64,000 nt of DNA. It comes from Agelas oroides (lineage: Eukaryota; Porifera; Demospongiae; Agelasida; Agelasidae). Every line of letters begins with the position of its first letter. Position 1 is the stretch's first letter. Both the position numbers and the translations under genes were made by a program. Location: NCBI GenBank assembly GCA_949130485.1, contig OX422183.1, forward strand, positions 9,824,636-9,888,635, read 5' to 3'. A model generated the notes under the pieces. That model ran no database searches, had not been told where the DNA came from, and saw only the letters and a program-made list of their open reading frames with translations. This document shows positions 23,301 to 34,626 of this stretch, one piece after another.

Positions 23301-23628
23301 ATTCACACAGGAATGATCTCGTAATTGAAAGTCTTCAATTCCGTTGGCCAACCCACATCAATAGTTTTCTGCTTAGGGATGAGAAACAATGAACTGATTT
23401 GGCTAACATGCAATTTTTGTGTACACAATCACCGTTATGGTTTATCAATTTTTGTTGTAAACAACATGACATTAGTGTGATATAAAAGTGATGACACAAT
23501 ATTTCCTGTTTACATGAGAGCTTACATTGGAGTTTCTATTGACCAAATGAGCTTCAAATGGTGTATGGTGGTAGTTTTTATACACATTGCCAGTGAGTTA
23601 GTGGATGTTGGTTGGTTCAGCTTTTCCA

Positions 23629-23870
23629 TTAGGGCTGTGTCATTGCTATCTCAACACCATTGTTGGTAGCCACAAAAAAGTTTTCCATATTTTCTATGAC
23701 ATCATGGGTTGAAGTTGCAAGGCCTATTAAAATCATTCCATTTTCTCTGAGAGTTTCAACTCCAGGTTGCTGAACGTCGTGCTGGCTAGAAGAGTCTATA
23801 TTTTGCATCATGATTGTCTCTGGCAGATTGTGTAGTGGAGACAACTGTGGCAAATGCTTCTCATTCTTGC
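23629..23870 (-). CDS. Hypothetical terminal exon
   Basis: An open frame to a stop, preceded by acceptor-like TTGCCACAG near 23852. The product (for example MQNIDSSSQHDVQQPGVET, then GLATSTHDVIENMENFFVAT) has ordinary composition and could be the C-terminus of an element-borne or captured gene. No family recognised. Confidence 0.25.
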
Positions 23871-23879
23871 TTACCTGGG

Positions 23880-23924
23880 TAGTCTCGTTCCCTTCTTAGT
23901 GGGGAGAGCCTGAGAACGAGGCTA
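23880..23924. mobile_element. Tiny TAGTCTCGTTCCC fold-back MITE
   Basis: TAGTCTCGTTCCC and its complement GAACGAGGCTA enclose about 20 bases; an imperfect TACCTGGG/CACCTGGG flank suggests an 8-9-bp target duplication. Confidence 0.5.
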
Positions 23925-24154
23925 CACCTGGGTACAGTTCACTGAAATCACACAGCTATTGCTTGAATTCAAGTTTGTTGTTAAAGATCACCTGACGGAT
24001 GGCGTTCTGATCGTACGGGCAGGGACAATGTCGAAATAACCCAGGCAGGGGTCAGTCCACGTATTCCCGCAAGTTTATTTGTGCAAAGACTAACGTTCAG
24101 TGAATGCTGTACAGCATGCTCCGTCCTTTTCCTCCTTGACGTCGGCTTCTCTAG

Positions 24155-24326
24155 CGACCACGGAAGCCATGTACGCTAATGCGATATTGGAAGCCCTACA
24201 TCTTCGTGCGACCAAGCGCGGCGTGCGGGTGATTCTCTTGCGGTCACAGAAGCCATGTACGCGAATGCGATATTGGAAGCCCTACATACTTCATGCGACC
24301 AAGCGCGGCGCGCGGGTGACGGTCGT
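24155..24326. repeat. 86-bp tandem duplication
   Basis: Two units containing GAAGCCATGTACGC and ATTGGAAGCCCTACAT, about 90% identical. Confidence 0.75.
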
Positions 24327-24333
24327 ACGATAA

Positions 24334-26681
24334 TTGGGGCGAGCGCAGCGAGCCCCACACTTGTGGTGAAAACGGAAAATTGTCTATATATATATATGTA
24401 TATATATATGTATATATATATGTAGGTATGTTTGGTACGTGCGTATTCCGTATATGCATTCTGCCCTATTTGTGCGTGATGCAATATTCCCACATGTTTG
24501 CATGCACAGCTAGCTAGCTACATTTTAAAGTCAGAAAAAAGCTTTAGGTACGACTCAATTATGGAACGCGAAGAAAGAAGAGAAAGGCTGAGGCGTAGAA
24601 ACCAACGCGATAGGGATCGTCGTGCTGCTGAAAGCGCTCAACAAAGGGAGACACGGTTAGTGAGACGGAGAGTAAGGGATAGAGCTCGTCGTGCTTCGCG
24701 GTCTGCTGCTGAGCGGGAGAGGATCTTGGATCAGAGGAGAGAGCGATTAGCGTCAGAGACTCCAGACCAGAGAGAGGCCCGGCTGGAGCAAGTGAGTCTC
24801 GCGAGGCATATGAGACTGTCGCATGAGACCCCGGACCAGAGAGAGGCCCGGCTGGAGCAAATGAGCGTCACGCAGCAAAGGAGACTGACCCATGAGACCC
24901 CGGATCAGAGAGAGGCCCGGCTGGAGCAAATGAGCATCACTCAACAAAGAAGACTGACCCATGAGACTCCTGAAGAGACAGCAGCAAGATGTGAACAAGA
25001 CAGAGAGAGTCACAGGAGACAAAGAGAGCAACAGTCTGTTCGTACTAAGATGGTGAACTTCCATTCTCGCCTGGCAGCTCTACATCTCTCCAAATGTACT
25101 ACATGCTTAGAGAAGTTCCCTGGCGAACATTACCACCTGACAGTAGTGACACTGAGTGTGTACGATGTAGTCGAGACAAGCGTATCCCCAAGCTATACCC
25201 ATCGATGAACAACATGGACCCTGGTCCTGTACCTCCTGAACTTCAGGTTTAACTTAGTGTGTCTTGAATGGTCAAATACTATGTATGTGGGTTCCTTCGA
25301 GCTTTGTAGACACTTAAAGCCCTCCTTTTGTTGCATGGTAGCCTTCCATTTATAACTTTTAAATGTGTTCTGTAATTTTTAGGACTTATCCCATATAAGA
25401 AACTGCAACAAGTGTACCAGGAGTCTATTACAATAAGAGTGTGCAACTCATGTGTGGTTTAGGTAACCACCAGTGAATATGCTTAGCAGGTACTTAACAT
25501 GAAGCCATTTTAGAAACCATTATGGGAGTTGCACACTCTTACTGTAACAGGCTACACTGCAACATTCCACACAACATACACAACTATTTTCTGTTCTGTT
25601 GATCATGTTACTGCAGGGCTCGACACAAGTTGAAGAGATACTTGTTGCAGCTGTTATGCCCATCATGTCAATCTACTGACTACCACATGGCCAGTATGGT
25701 TACACAGGACATGTGATAAACTTACCGCAGGATGTCATGTCGTTTGCTCACAGGCTGCCACGACTACCCTCAGACCTTGATGTTGTGGTTGTCATGAAAA
25801 AGAGTCTATAGCCGTACAAGCTTAGTCTTGCAAACCAGCTGTATTTTTATTTATTTATTTACGGTGGGAGGAGTGTGAGGGAGGGAAAAATACATCTGGA
25901 CACTATGGCCAGTTTACCGTGAGCATTCACACTGATGCTGTCATTCCACAAGTATACAGTATACGTGATACTGCCGCCAACCGGGAGTGCTCGTTGTATT
26001 AACAGGTATAGAGAACGCCTGGGGAAGAGGCTAGGATATCGCCAGTGTTTGTGGAGCAATATAACTTGGGTATGTGCTAATCTTGGATTGATTGTACACA
26101 CTGTGTGTCATTACTGTGAAATGGTAGCTACTGCTGCGGCTAGGCAACAAGGTCTTAAAGTATTTGGAGGCGGCTCGGAGAATTGCAAGTTGAGGAAGAG
26201 GGTTCAACATCTTAGTATGAACACGTTGCTTTCCTGTGACTCCAAGTTATTCACATCTTGGCTCTGTCTCCTGAAGTCATGGTGTATAGTGGATATTTGC
26301 TGAGCACATACAGCTGTGGAAACAGGGTTCTCTCAGCTATGCATGGAGTCAGGCCTTTTTGGGTGTAGACTATATTGTCAGCCCTTCCCCTGAGCACAAT
26401 TACTGTAGTTGTGGTAGCTATAGGGTTTCAGAAGGTCTTCTCCAGTTGTTGCTCAGCAAGGTTTATTTGATGGAGTCCTGCAGAGCTCTTTGGTTCGGGT
26501 CCTCACAAGCTTCTTGCTCTGTCTTTGTAGTTTTACAGGCTACAGTCGGTGGTGTGGAAGACCTGGGAATAAGACTATTGTTACGTGAGATGCATGCAAG
26601 TGGTAAAAGGTAGTGTATATGGAACGCAATGCACCATACAACTCCCTCACGCTCGCCCCACAATGCACTGCATTCCCCTAG
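24334..26681 (+). mobile_element. Helitron-like element B
   Basis: It starts TTGGGGCGAGCGCAGCGAG after A and ends CATTCCCCTAG before T. The first 150 bases match element A closely (shared ACTTGTGGTGAAAACGG, a TA repeat and TATGCATTCTGCCC), and the last 150 bases also match. It contains the N-terminal part of a Helitron replicase-type protein, broken, and no helicase, so it is a 2.3-kb truncated copy. About 470 bp inside (25990-26450) is inverted relative to element A (22373-22846). Confidence 0.65.
24561..25811 (+). pseudogene. STPR-like repeat protein with Helitron N-terminal segment (broken)
   Basis: The ATG at 24561 opens a basic Arg/Glu-rich region, followed by repeats of about 23 residues (motif RLTHETPDQREARLEQMS) resembling the STPR domain, a DNA-binding repeat known from silkworm FMBP-1. 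Then comes CTTCLEKFPG and, in a shifted frame, ECVRCSRDKRIPKLY and MNNMDPGPVPPELQ, a segment usually found at the start of Helitron proteins. A likely 370-bp intron (CAG|GTTTAA to TTACTGCAG) leads to an exon at 25617 reading STQVEEILVAAVMPIMSIY, a stop (TGA at 25677), then [18 protein letters not shown]. One frameshift and one stop make it a pseudogene. Confidence 0.65.
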
Positions 26682-26741
26682 TACATATATGATTTCGCCC
26701 AGTAGTACCGTCTATGTGGGGCTCGCTCAGGCTCGCCCCAA

Positions 26742-27179
26742 TTATGTGTCGTACGTCGTGCCGCATATCCTAAACTTATCCAATTTAACGCACGTAACGT
26801 CTATAAAATACGTATAGTGCAGCATAGATAATACACTAGGTGAATGCACAGCATTGTGGGGGCGAGCGTGAGCTCGAATGCGATGGATGCGCAAGCGCGT
26901 GCAGAGCGGGTGGTGCGGTGCGGCTGGTGCGGCGCGGCTGGTGCGGCGTGGCATGTTGTTCATGGATGAGTACAGCTTTGGCACATGCTTGTCTCGGTTA
27001 CAGCGCATACACTCAGTAGAGTGTGAGCGAAGCTGAAGGCCTGGGAACGCCTCCGAGCATGTAGTACATTTCTGCATTTCCAACGCAGCAATCTCTGCAT
27101 GAAAGTTCCGCTGCAGTCTGTCTTCTCTGTTCCGTGATGACTCGGGGACTCTTGCTGAAGAATTGCTGTACGACTCCAT
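26742..27179 (-). pseudogene. Deleted STPR/Helitron N-terminal protein in element D
   Basis: It starts MESYSNSSARVPESS, the same N-terminus as the element E frame, then jumps directly to CTTCSEAFPG and ECMRCNRDKHVPKLYSSMNN. The repeats between are missing, and the frame then runs into Arg/Ala low complexity and non-coding DNA. Confidence 0.5.
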
Positions 27180-27347
27180 TGTAGAACACGTATACGTATT
27201 TTATTGACGTTACGTGCGTTAAATTGGATAAGTTTAGGATATGCGGCACGACGTACGACACATAATATATAATAATAATAATATATATATATAAAAGAAA
27301 GTCGCCGTTTGCATCGCTAGAAGGGGGCTCGCTCACGCTCGCCCCGA
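26836..27347 (-). mobile_element. Helitron-like element D (nested, minus)
   Basis: On the minus strand it begins TCGGGGCGAGCGTGAGCG after A and ends GTGCATTCACCTAG before T. It is 512 bp long. It carries a shortened repeat-protein frame (27179 downward) from which the 23-residue repeats have been deleted. Confidence 0.65.
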
Positions 27348-27354
27348 TTATCTA

Positions 27355-28168
27355 CTAGGTAGATGCAGGGCATCATGGGGCGAGCCTGAGCTGGTTCAAA
27401 CAGGTGGTACATGTTGACAGATCTAGCGTAGCGAAGTGTGCATGAAACTTATGCATCTTAGCTCGAATGGAATGCTGTTCAAACAGTGGGAGCTGTGACT
27501 GCACAAGCTGTTGATCTCTGTGTCTCTGTCTGTCACACTGTAACCTGACCTCTCTCTCCTCGGCAGTCTCAGCTGTCAATCTCTCATGCTGGTAAGTACT
27601 CATATGCTGCAGCCTGGCCTCTCTTTCCTCGGGAGTCTCAGCTGCCAGCCTGTCCCTCATATACTGCAGCCTGGCCTCTCTTTCGTCGGGAGTCTCAGCT
27701 GCCAGCCTGTCCCTTCTCAGCTGCAGCCTGGCCTCTCTCTCCTCGGCAGTCTCAGCATCCAGTCTGTACCTTCTTTGCTGCAGTCGTGCCTCCCTATCTT
27801 CGGTAGCTTGTGAAGCCCGCCTAGCCCTGTCCCTCATTCTCCGTTTTCTCAACCTTCCCTTTGCTCCGCTGTCTCGGAAGCACGGCGGGCCCTCTCTCGT
27901 TCTCTCCGACTCCGCAACCTTTTCTCTCTCTTCTCTACTGATTCTGGGTTAGTATCCATACTCGCGAACAACCAAAAATCCACTTGGAAGGCGTGCAAAT
28001 AAGTTCAACTATAGGTGCAATCATTGTCTATGGTGCAATACTTTAAATAAATCACGTTAAATTAGAGTGGAATTAGAATTTACGGAAAGACGTACGTCCA
28101 TAATATATATATACAGAGAAAATCTCAATTCGACTCACCAATGTGGGGCTCGCTCAGGCTCGCCCCAA
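27355..28168 (-). mobile_element. Helitron-like element C (nested, minus)
   Basis: On the minus strand it starts TTGGGGCGAGCCTGAGCG after A (complement of 28169) and ends GCATCTACCTAG before T. It is 814 bp long and separated from element D by only seven bases. It carries the best-preserved STPR-like frame in the window. Confidence 0.62.
27373..27959 (-). pseudogene. STPR-like 23-residue repeat protein
   Basis: The likely start ATG at 27957-27959 opens MDTNPESVEKREKRLRSRRE. A frameshift near 27850 interrupts it, and the longer frame continues with five repeats of the type RLAAETPEEREARLQ, then CTTCLNQL at its end. The repeat period of 23 residues and the alternating Arg/Glu pattern match STPR domains, which bind DNA. 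The helicase part is absent. Confidence 0.55.
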
Positions 28169-28194
28169 TGAGTGCAGACGCCACGTGTTCTACA

Positions 28195-28650
28195 ATGGAG
28201 TCGTATAGCAATTCTTCAGCAAGAGTCCCCGAGTCATCAGGGAATAGAGAAGACAGACTGCAACGAGAGCGAGAGAGAGCTCGTCGTGCCTCTGAAACCG
28301 CGGAACAGAGAGAGGAACGGCTGAGAGTGCGAAGAGCAAGAGATAGGGCTAGACGCGCCGCTCAGACTGCCGAAGAGAGAGACGCCAGATTGCGGCAAAT
28401 ACGCGATAACTGACGTCAGAGTCTGGCAACTGAAAGCGAAGAGGAGAGAGCATGCAGTTAGGCTTCAGCAGATGAGGGACAGGCTGGCCTCTGAGACTGA
28501 AGAGGAGAGAGCAGCCAGGCTACAGCGGATGAGTGCCAACCAACGTCACAGGTTGGCCTCTGAGACTGAAGAAGAGAGAGCAGCCAGGCTACAGCGTGAA
28601 TATCTGCACTCTCCGCCTCAGAAACCCCACGTCAAACTCCAGCTTTCGCT
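28195..28650 (+). pseudogene. STPR-like repeat protein in element E
   Basis: MESYSNSSARVPESSGNRED opens a frame with three to four repeats (ASETAEQREERLRV, AAQTAEERDARLRQ), then a stop at about 28411. The repeats resume in another frame as RLASETEEERAARLQ twice. Broken by at least one frameshift and truncated at the 3' end. Confidence 0.5.
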
Positions 28651-29067
28651 TCTCTGCCATCACTAATCCACTTTTTCACACATCATATTCCACGTGGTTT
28701 AGGCCGCACCAGCCACGCCGCACCGCACCACCCGCTCTGCACGCGCTTAATTGCGCATCCATCGCATTCGAGCTCACGCTCGCCCCCACAATGCTGTGCA
28801 TTCACCTAGTATTAAACTCTTTTGCACTAATAAATGAATGTGGAGTTCATTAATTGGGGGGAATGTCCAACTACTGGAAACGGAAGTACCAGTACATAAT
28901 CTGATGCCTACTGTCCAATTAATGGTGGAAGTTCTGAGCTAAGGCTATGGTGTAAGTCTATAGTTAATGGATACTCTAGGCACGCAAAAGGAGAATCCTC
29001 TAGTGTAAGCTACTTCCGATTAAATGAGTTTGTTTCTTTAAGTGTCCAAAAGTGGCGATTTACCCTA

Positions 29068-29480
29068 GTCCGAATGGAGAATCAGGAAGCTGCGGGCGCT
29101 CTTTAGTTGGGTCAGGAAATCGATGATAAACGTTTGGGTAGGCGTGTCTCCTAGTACGACCTCGGTGAATCGCAGTGGGTCTGCTTCCAGGTCTGGGAGG
29201 TGCGGTTTTATCGTTTCGGGGGCAGCACTTTGAAGGCGAGATCGGACACAGGTGAGAGGGCTGGGCACTAGGCATACGTATGAAGTGGAAGGGGTCTGTG
29301 ACGTGCGTTACTAAGCAACACCGCGAACAGCCAATCAAATCCATGCAAGATATTAGATAATGCATGGCTTCGCGGTATATATGATCACAGTGATGACGTA
29401 AGCCCTCAGGCTTACGCACTGTGCCAGTATATATAGCCCTTGTAGCCATGCGTTATTGAAAACTTACAATGGACACAACA
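29068..29480. other. Flank between transposon and satellite
   Basis: Minus-strand frames of 67 and 129 codons exist but match no family I know. A small palindrome GTAAGCCCTCAGGCTTAC lies at 29400-29417. Confidence 0.35.
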
Positions 29481-29648
29481 CTTGCATGTATCACATTCAT
29501 ACAATACTTCAACACTGCTGCAACACATTGCAACACTTGCAACAGCACTGCAACACAATAAATTGAACACTTGCAACACATGCAACATTGCAACCGACTG
29601 CAACACGTGCAACACTGCAACACTGCAACACATGCAATACTGCAACAC

Positions 29649-29712
29649 TAGCTCCGTACCCAGGCTCCTCCCCATGCCGAAAAGCGTGGGGAGGAGCCTG
29701 GGTACGAGGCTA
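29649..29712. mobile_element. 64-bp fold-back MITE inside the satellite
   Basis: TAGCTCCGTACCCAGGCTCC pairs with the GGTACGAGGCTA end. The flanks CTGCAACAC on both sides are a 9-bp target duplication in register with the satellite. Confidence 0.65.
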
Positions 29713-30607
29713 CTGCAACACTGCAACACTGCAACACTCAACATTGCAACACTGCAATACTGCAACACTGCAACACATGCAACACTGCAACAGTGTAACA
29801 GTGCAATACATGTAACACTGTAACACTGCAACACTGCAACACATGCAACACTGCAACAGTGTAACAGTGCAATACATGTAACACTGTAACACTGCAACAC
29901 TGCAACACTGCAATACATGCAATACTGCAACAGTGTAACAGTGCAATACATGTAACACTGTAACACTGCAACACTGCAACACATGCAACACTGCAACAGT
30001 GTAACAGTGCAATACATGTAACACTAACACTGCAACCTGCAACACTGCAATACATGCAATACTGCAACAGTGTAACAGTGCAATACATGTAACACTGCAA
30101 CACTGCAATACATGCAATACTGCAACACTGCAACACATGCAACACTGCAACACTCAACATTGCAACACACACATGCAACACATGCAACACTGCAACACTC
30201 AACATTGCAACACACACAACACATGCAACACTGCAACACATGCAACACTGCATGCAACACTGCAACACATGCAGCATTGCAACAGTGTAACACTGCAACA
30301 CATGCAACACTGCAACACATGCAACACTGCAACACATGCAACATTGCAACAGTGTAACACTGCAACACATGCAACACTGCAACACTGCAACAGTGTAACA
30401 GTGCAATACATGCAACACTGCAATACATGCAACACTGCAACACATGCAACACTGCAACACTCAACATTGCAACACACACATGCAACACATGCAATACATA
30501 ATGTCATATAACACAATGTCATGCAACACTGCAATACATGCAACACTGCAACACATGTAACACAATGTCATGCATGCAACACTGCAACACTGCAACACAT
30601 GCAACAC

Positions 30608-31179
30608 TAGCCTCGTTCCCAGGCTCTTGTGCGTGGGCGGAGAAAAAAGAGCCTGGTACACACTGTTTGCGCATGCTCAGTTCCCCCAGGATTTCTGGGA
30701 ATTTGGAAATTTCCGTAAAATCTGCTCCGTTACACTAACCTCCGCGAGGCACGCCGACTTCTCCCGTATAAAAGATGCCTGCCACTGACCACGCTCTGTG
30801 TAGACGATGACGAGGGAGCGACGAAGGTACTCAGCTCTTCGCTTGCAGGAATTGTCCACGCGTTTGTCCATTCCAGCTAAACGCTGCGGCACGTGACTGA
30901 CGCAATCTTTCCCTTTGAAGTTTACCGATCGCCTCGAACGAAGCAATGCAGACCGTTACCGTCAAAGCGATATCGTTTTTGACTTCAAAACCGCCCGTAT
31001 GTATCCCACAGGGTGTATAACCAGGCAGTGCAGCCTTTCAGAAGGTAAACAGAAATTGACCGTAATTTTAGTGTAGCGGAGTAGTATGCAGGTTACCAAG
31101 GGAATTTGGCGCATGCGCGAACAGTGTGTACCAGGCTCTCTTTCCTCCTCCCCCGCACAAGAGCCTGGGAACGAGGCTA
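30608..31179. mobile_element. 572-bp TAGCCTCG-family MITE inside the satellite
   Basis: Inverted arms of about 80 bp start TAGCCTCGTTCCCAGGCTC and run through GAGCCTGGTACACACTGTT. The flanks ATGCAACAC at 30599-30607 and 31180-31188 are the 9-bp target duplication. Satellite sequence resumes immediately on both sides. The internal frames are not convincing genes. Confidence 0.78.
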
Positions 31180-33561
31180 ATGCAACACATGCAACACTGC
31201 AACACTGCAACACTGCAACACATGCAACACTGCAACACATGCAACACTGCAACACATGCAACACTGCAACACATGCAGCATTGCAACAGTGTAACACATG
31301 CAAAACTGCAACAGTGTAACAGTGCAATACATGCAACACTGCAATACATGCAACACTGCAACACTGCAATACATGCAACACTGCAACACTGCAACGCATG
31401 CAACACTGCAATACATGCAACACTGCAACACTGCAACGCATGCAACACTGCAATACATGCAACACTGCAACACTGCAACACTGCAACATTACAATACATG
31501 CAATGTTGCACACAACATTGCAACACGTGCAACACTGCATGCAACACATGGAAACATTACAACCGACTGCAACACATGCAACACTGCAACACTCAACATT
31601 GCAACACATGCAACACTGCAACACTCAACATTGCAACACATGCAACACTGCAACACATGCAACATTGCAACGACTGCAACAGATGCAACACTGCAATACA
31701 TGCAACACATGCAACACTGCAACACTGCAACACTGCAACAGTGTAACACTGAAACACATGCAACACTGCAACACATGCAACACTGCAACACATGCAACAC
31801 ATGCAGCATTGCAACAGTGTAACACTGCAACACATGCAACACTGCAACACTGCAACACTCAACATCGCAATTAACACATGCAACACTGCAACACATGCAA
31901 CATTGCAACCGACTGCAACACATGCAACACTGCAACAGTGTAACAGTGCAATACATGCAACACTGCAACACTGCAATACATGCAACACTGCAACACTGCA
32001 ACGCATGCAACACTGCAATACATGCAACACTGCAACACTGCAACATTGCAATACATGCACACAACATTGCAACACGTGCAACACTGCAACACATGGAAAC
32101 ATTACAACCAACTGCAACACATATGCAACACTGCAACACTGCAACACTGCAACACTCAACATTGCAACACATGCAACACTGCAATACATGCAACATTGCA
32201 ACCGACTGCAACAGATGCAACACTGCAATACATGCAACACATGCAACACTGTAACACAATGTCATGCAACACTGCAACACATGCAAATTATAACACTGCA
32301 ACACATGTAACACAGTGTCATCCAATACTGCAACACTACAACATGCAACACTGCAATACATGCAACACATGCATCACTGCAACACTGTAACACAATGTCA
32401 TGCAACACTGCAACACATGCAACATTGCAACCGACTGCAACAGATGCAACACTGCAATACATGCAACACATGCGACACTGCAACACTCAACATTGCAACA
32501 CATGCAACACATGCAACATTGCAACCGACTGCAACAGATGCAACACTGCAATACATGCAACACATGCAACACTGCAACACTGCAACACATGCAACACATG
32601 CAGCATTGCAACAGTGTAACACTGCAACACATGCAACACTGCAACACTGCAACACTGCAACACTCAACATTGCAACACATGCAACACTGCAACACATGCA
32701 ACATTGCAACCGACTGCAACACATGCAACACTGCAACAGTGTAACAGTGCAATACATGCAACACTGCAACACTGCAATACATGCAACACTGCAACACTGC
32801 AACGCATGCTACACTGCAATACATGCACACAACATTGCAACACGTGCAACACTGCAACACATGGAAACATTACAACCAACTGCAACACATATGCAACACT
32901 GCAACACTGCAACACTCAACATTGCAACACATGCAACACATGCAACATTGCAACTGACTGCAACAGATGCAACATTGCAACCGACTGCAACAGATGCAAC
33001 ACTGCAACACGTGCAAATTATAACACTGCAACACATGTAACACAGTGTCATGCAATACTGCAACACTACAACACATGCGACACTGCAATGCGTATTAGGG
33101 TACACCATGTTACTATGGAAATGGCAGGAGGATATGAATGCATCTCATCAAAATTCGACATTCACATGCACTATCCACTACATGGCTGTAATTGGATCTT
33201 AACTTCATACTCTGCTTCATACTGATGGCATACTTATGCATGCAGTCTCTCCATTGCTTATTACTGTAGCAGATTTGCAACAACAGCACCATTGCATTTT
33301 TAAAATTCATCTTAACCTAACCCAAATACTGCCACATCTAGTGCATGTGATTCAACTATGTGTGCTTCGAAAATTGCTAGAAGCGCTTGGCAGAATAACT
33401 TGTATTATAGACGTGCGTATCACATAGTGCTTTAGTCAAAAGAGGTAGCGTTGTTAAAACGGTCTTTCGGTACTGTGTAGCCCAAGTGCACAATTACATT
33501 CCAAGGTCCCATATTGTTTACTAGATACAAACGGCTTCCTGTTTAATTATGAGCCCCTAAA

Positions 33562-33975
33562 ATGACGCTAGTGAACTGCACCGTCATTTCTTCCAGCAAC
33601 AAGATCGTATATCCGTGGAAAATCACACATGTTGGTGATGACAAAGTGAGCATCACAGAACTCTACGTCAACAACATCAATGCGGAACAAAAAGGCACTC
33701 TATCCAAAGCATACTTGCCTAAAGACTGTTTAGACTTGATTGATGTCAGCGTTGAGCTCAACGCAGCCGTCAATTCATTTGGGCCACACAACACAATTAC
33801 CTGTCTTGACTTCCGGAAGTCCTTAAGTCCTAATCAGCCGCCCGCCCGCATGCACTTCATGATCAATTTGGTGTGGCCTTACACAGCGTACTGCTACAAA
33901 ATGTCAGGACAGTCAAAAAATTTGCCTAGACCACATATATCTCTAGAAACTTGGCAGTATTTAGTAACTCTGTAG
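33562..33975 (+). CDS. Hypothetical protein
   Basis: A 137-codon frame from MTLVNCTVISSSNKIVYPWK to HISLETWQYLVTL. The composition is protein-like (mixed, few repeats), with no signal peptide or transmembrane segment. No family recognised and no neighbouring exon could be joined. It may be a single-exon gene, a gene fragment or an element-derived frame. Confidence 0.35.
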   Translation: MTLVNCTVISSSNKIVYPWKITHVGDDKVSITELYVNNINAEQKGTLSKAYLPKDCLDLIDVSVELNAAVNSFGPHNTITCLDFRKSLSPNQPPARMHFMINLVWPYTAYCYKMSGQSKNLPRPHISLETWQYLVTL

Positions 33976-34187
33976 CATTTTATGATACCAAAACAACTTA
34001 GCAATGTTGACCATGGACCAATGAACCTACAATTATGCTGCTCAATATCCTAAAGCTAAAGAAGTCTCCTATGTAAAATATCTGCAAACAGGGTTTGCAA
34101 ACGCAAGGCTTTTTTGTAAATTTATTCAGAATTACCATTTTACCTTGCCAGTTGACCAAGCAGTTAATTTCACTCCGATCATTACTC

Positions 34188-34260
34188 TAGCCTCGTTCCC
34201 AGGCCATTCCCAGGGCGTTTCCCGGCTCCAGTTTTTGATCGCTCGCAGTATTACTGACCT
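34188..34260. mobile_element. Solo end of the TAGCCTCG family
   Basis: TAGCCTCGTTCCCAGGCC followed by CCCGGCTCCAGTTTTTGATC matches the left arm of the 3568-4174 element; no partner arm was found. Confidence 0.5.
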
Positions 34261-34512
34261 GAGTGTCCTGACTAGCTATCATGGCGTACGGTAGTACGCC
34301 ATATGTAGGGATGACCCCGAAAAAAATGGCGGCCACATTCAAAGTGCACAAATGACACGCTCGAAATGTCCGCGTTAGATAAGTCAACGGCCTCCATGAG
34401 CCATATCAGGCATTATCGAGTGCTTCCATGGGCAACAGGATCGTTAAATTTGCTGGAAAGCATCGCTAAGTACCTGACAGTCAAGTCGCTAAAAAAGGCA
34501 AATCGTCTATCT

Positions 34513-34516
34513 TCTG

Positions 34517-34547
<31 letters not shown>

Positions 34548-34626
34548 CTTCTTCTTCTTCTTCTTCTTCTTCTTCTTCTTCTTCTTCTTCTTCTTCTTCT
34601 TCTTCTTCTTCTTCTTCTTCTTCTTG
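34513..34626. repeat. (TTC)n microsatellite
   Basis: About 37 uninterrupted TTC/CTT triplets. It creates artificial poly-Phe and poly-Lys frames. Confidence 0.97.

Larger units (their letters stand above)
26714..28809 (+). mobile_element. Helitron-like element E, split by nested elements C and D
   Basis: The left part (26714-26835, with GGGGCTCGCTCAGGCTCG and a TGTCGTACGTCGTGCCGC block) matches the 5' region of element D. The right part (28169-28809) ends GCATTCACCTAG before T. Elements D and C lie between them in opposite orientation, each at an A|T site. The exact 5' base is uncertain. Confidence 0.5.
18957..29065 (+). mobile_element. pogo/Tigger-type DNA transposon with TA target duplication
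   Basis: The left end GGGTAAGGTCACC..TTGGAC and the right end, read inward as GGGTAAATCGCCAC..TTGGAC, are imperfect inverted repeats, each outside-flanked by TA (18955-18956 and 29066-29067). Sub-terminal TTGGAC/GTCCAA words recur at both ends (18977, 18993, 19352, 28863, 28913). The TA target and a psq-HTH/CENP-B/DDD transposase inside agree on the pogo/Tigger group. The length of 10.1 kb is large because Helitron-like elements were inserted downstream of the transposase. All coding parts are broken, so this copy cannot encode an intact transposase. Confidence 0.6.
29480..33085. repeat. TGCAACAC satellite with higher-order structure
   Basis: About 3.6 kb (minus two inserted MITEs) is built from ACTGCAACAC and ACATGCAAC-type units of 9-10 bp. 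Two higher-order patterns are visible: a 66-74-bp unit containing CAGTGTAACAGTGCAATAC repeated from 29791 to 30068, and a longer unit repeated at 801-bp offset (31911 and 32712). The plus strand is very poor in G outside TGC. All long open frames over it (His-Cys-Asn-Thr or Val-Leu-Gln-Cys runs) are repeat translations, not genes. Confidence 0.93.

Noticed and set aside
29412..33225. Many long frames with Cys/Val/Gln or His/Asn/Thr repeats
   Set aside because: They are translations of the TGCAACAC satellite in several frames and both strands.
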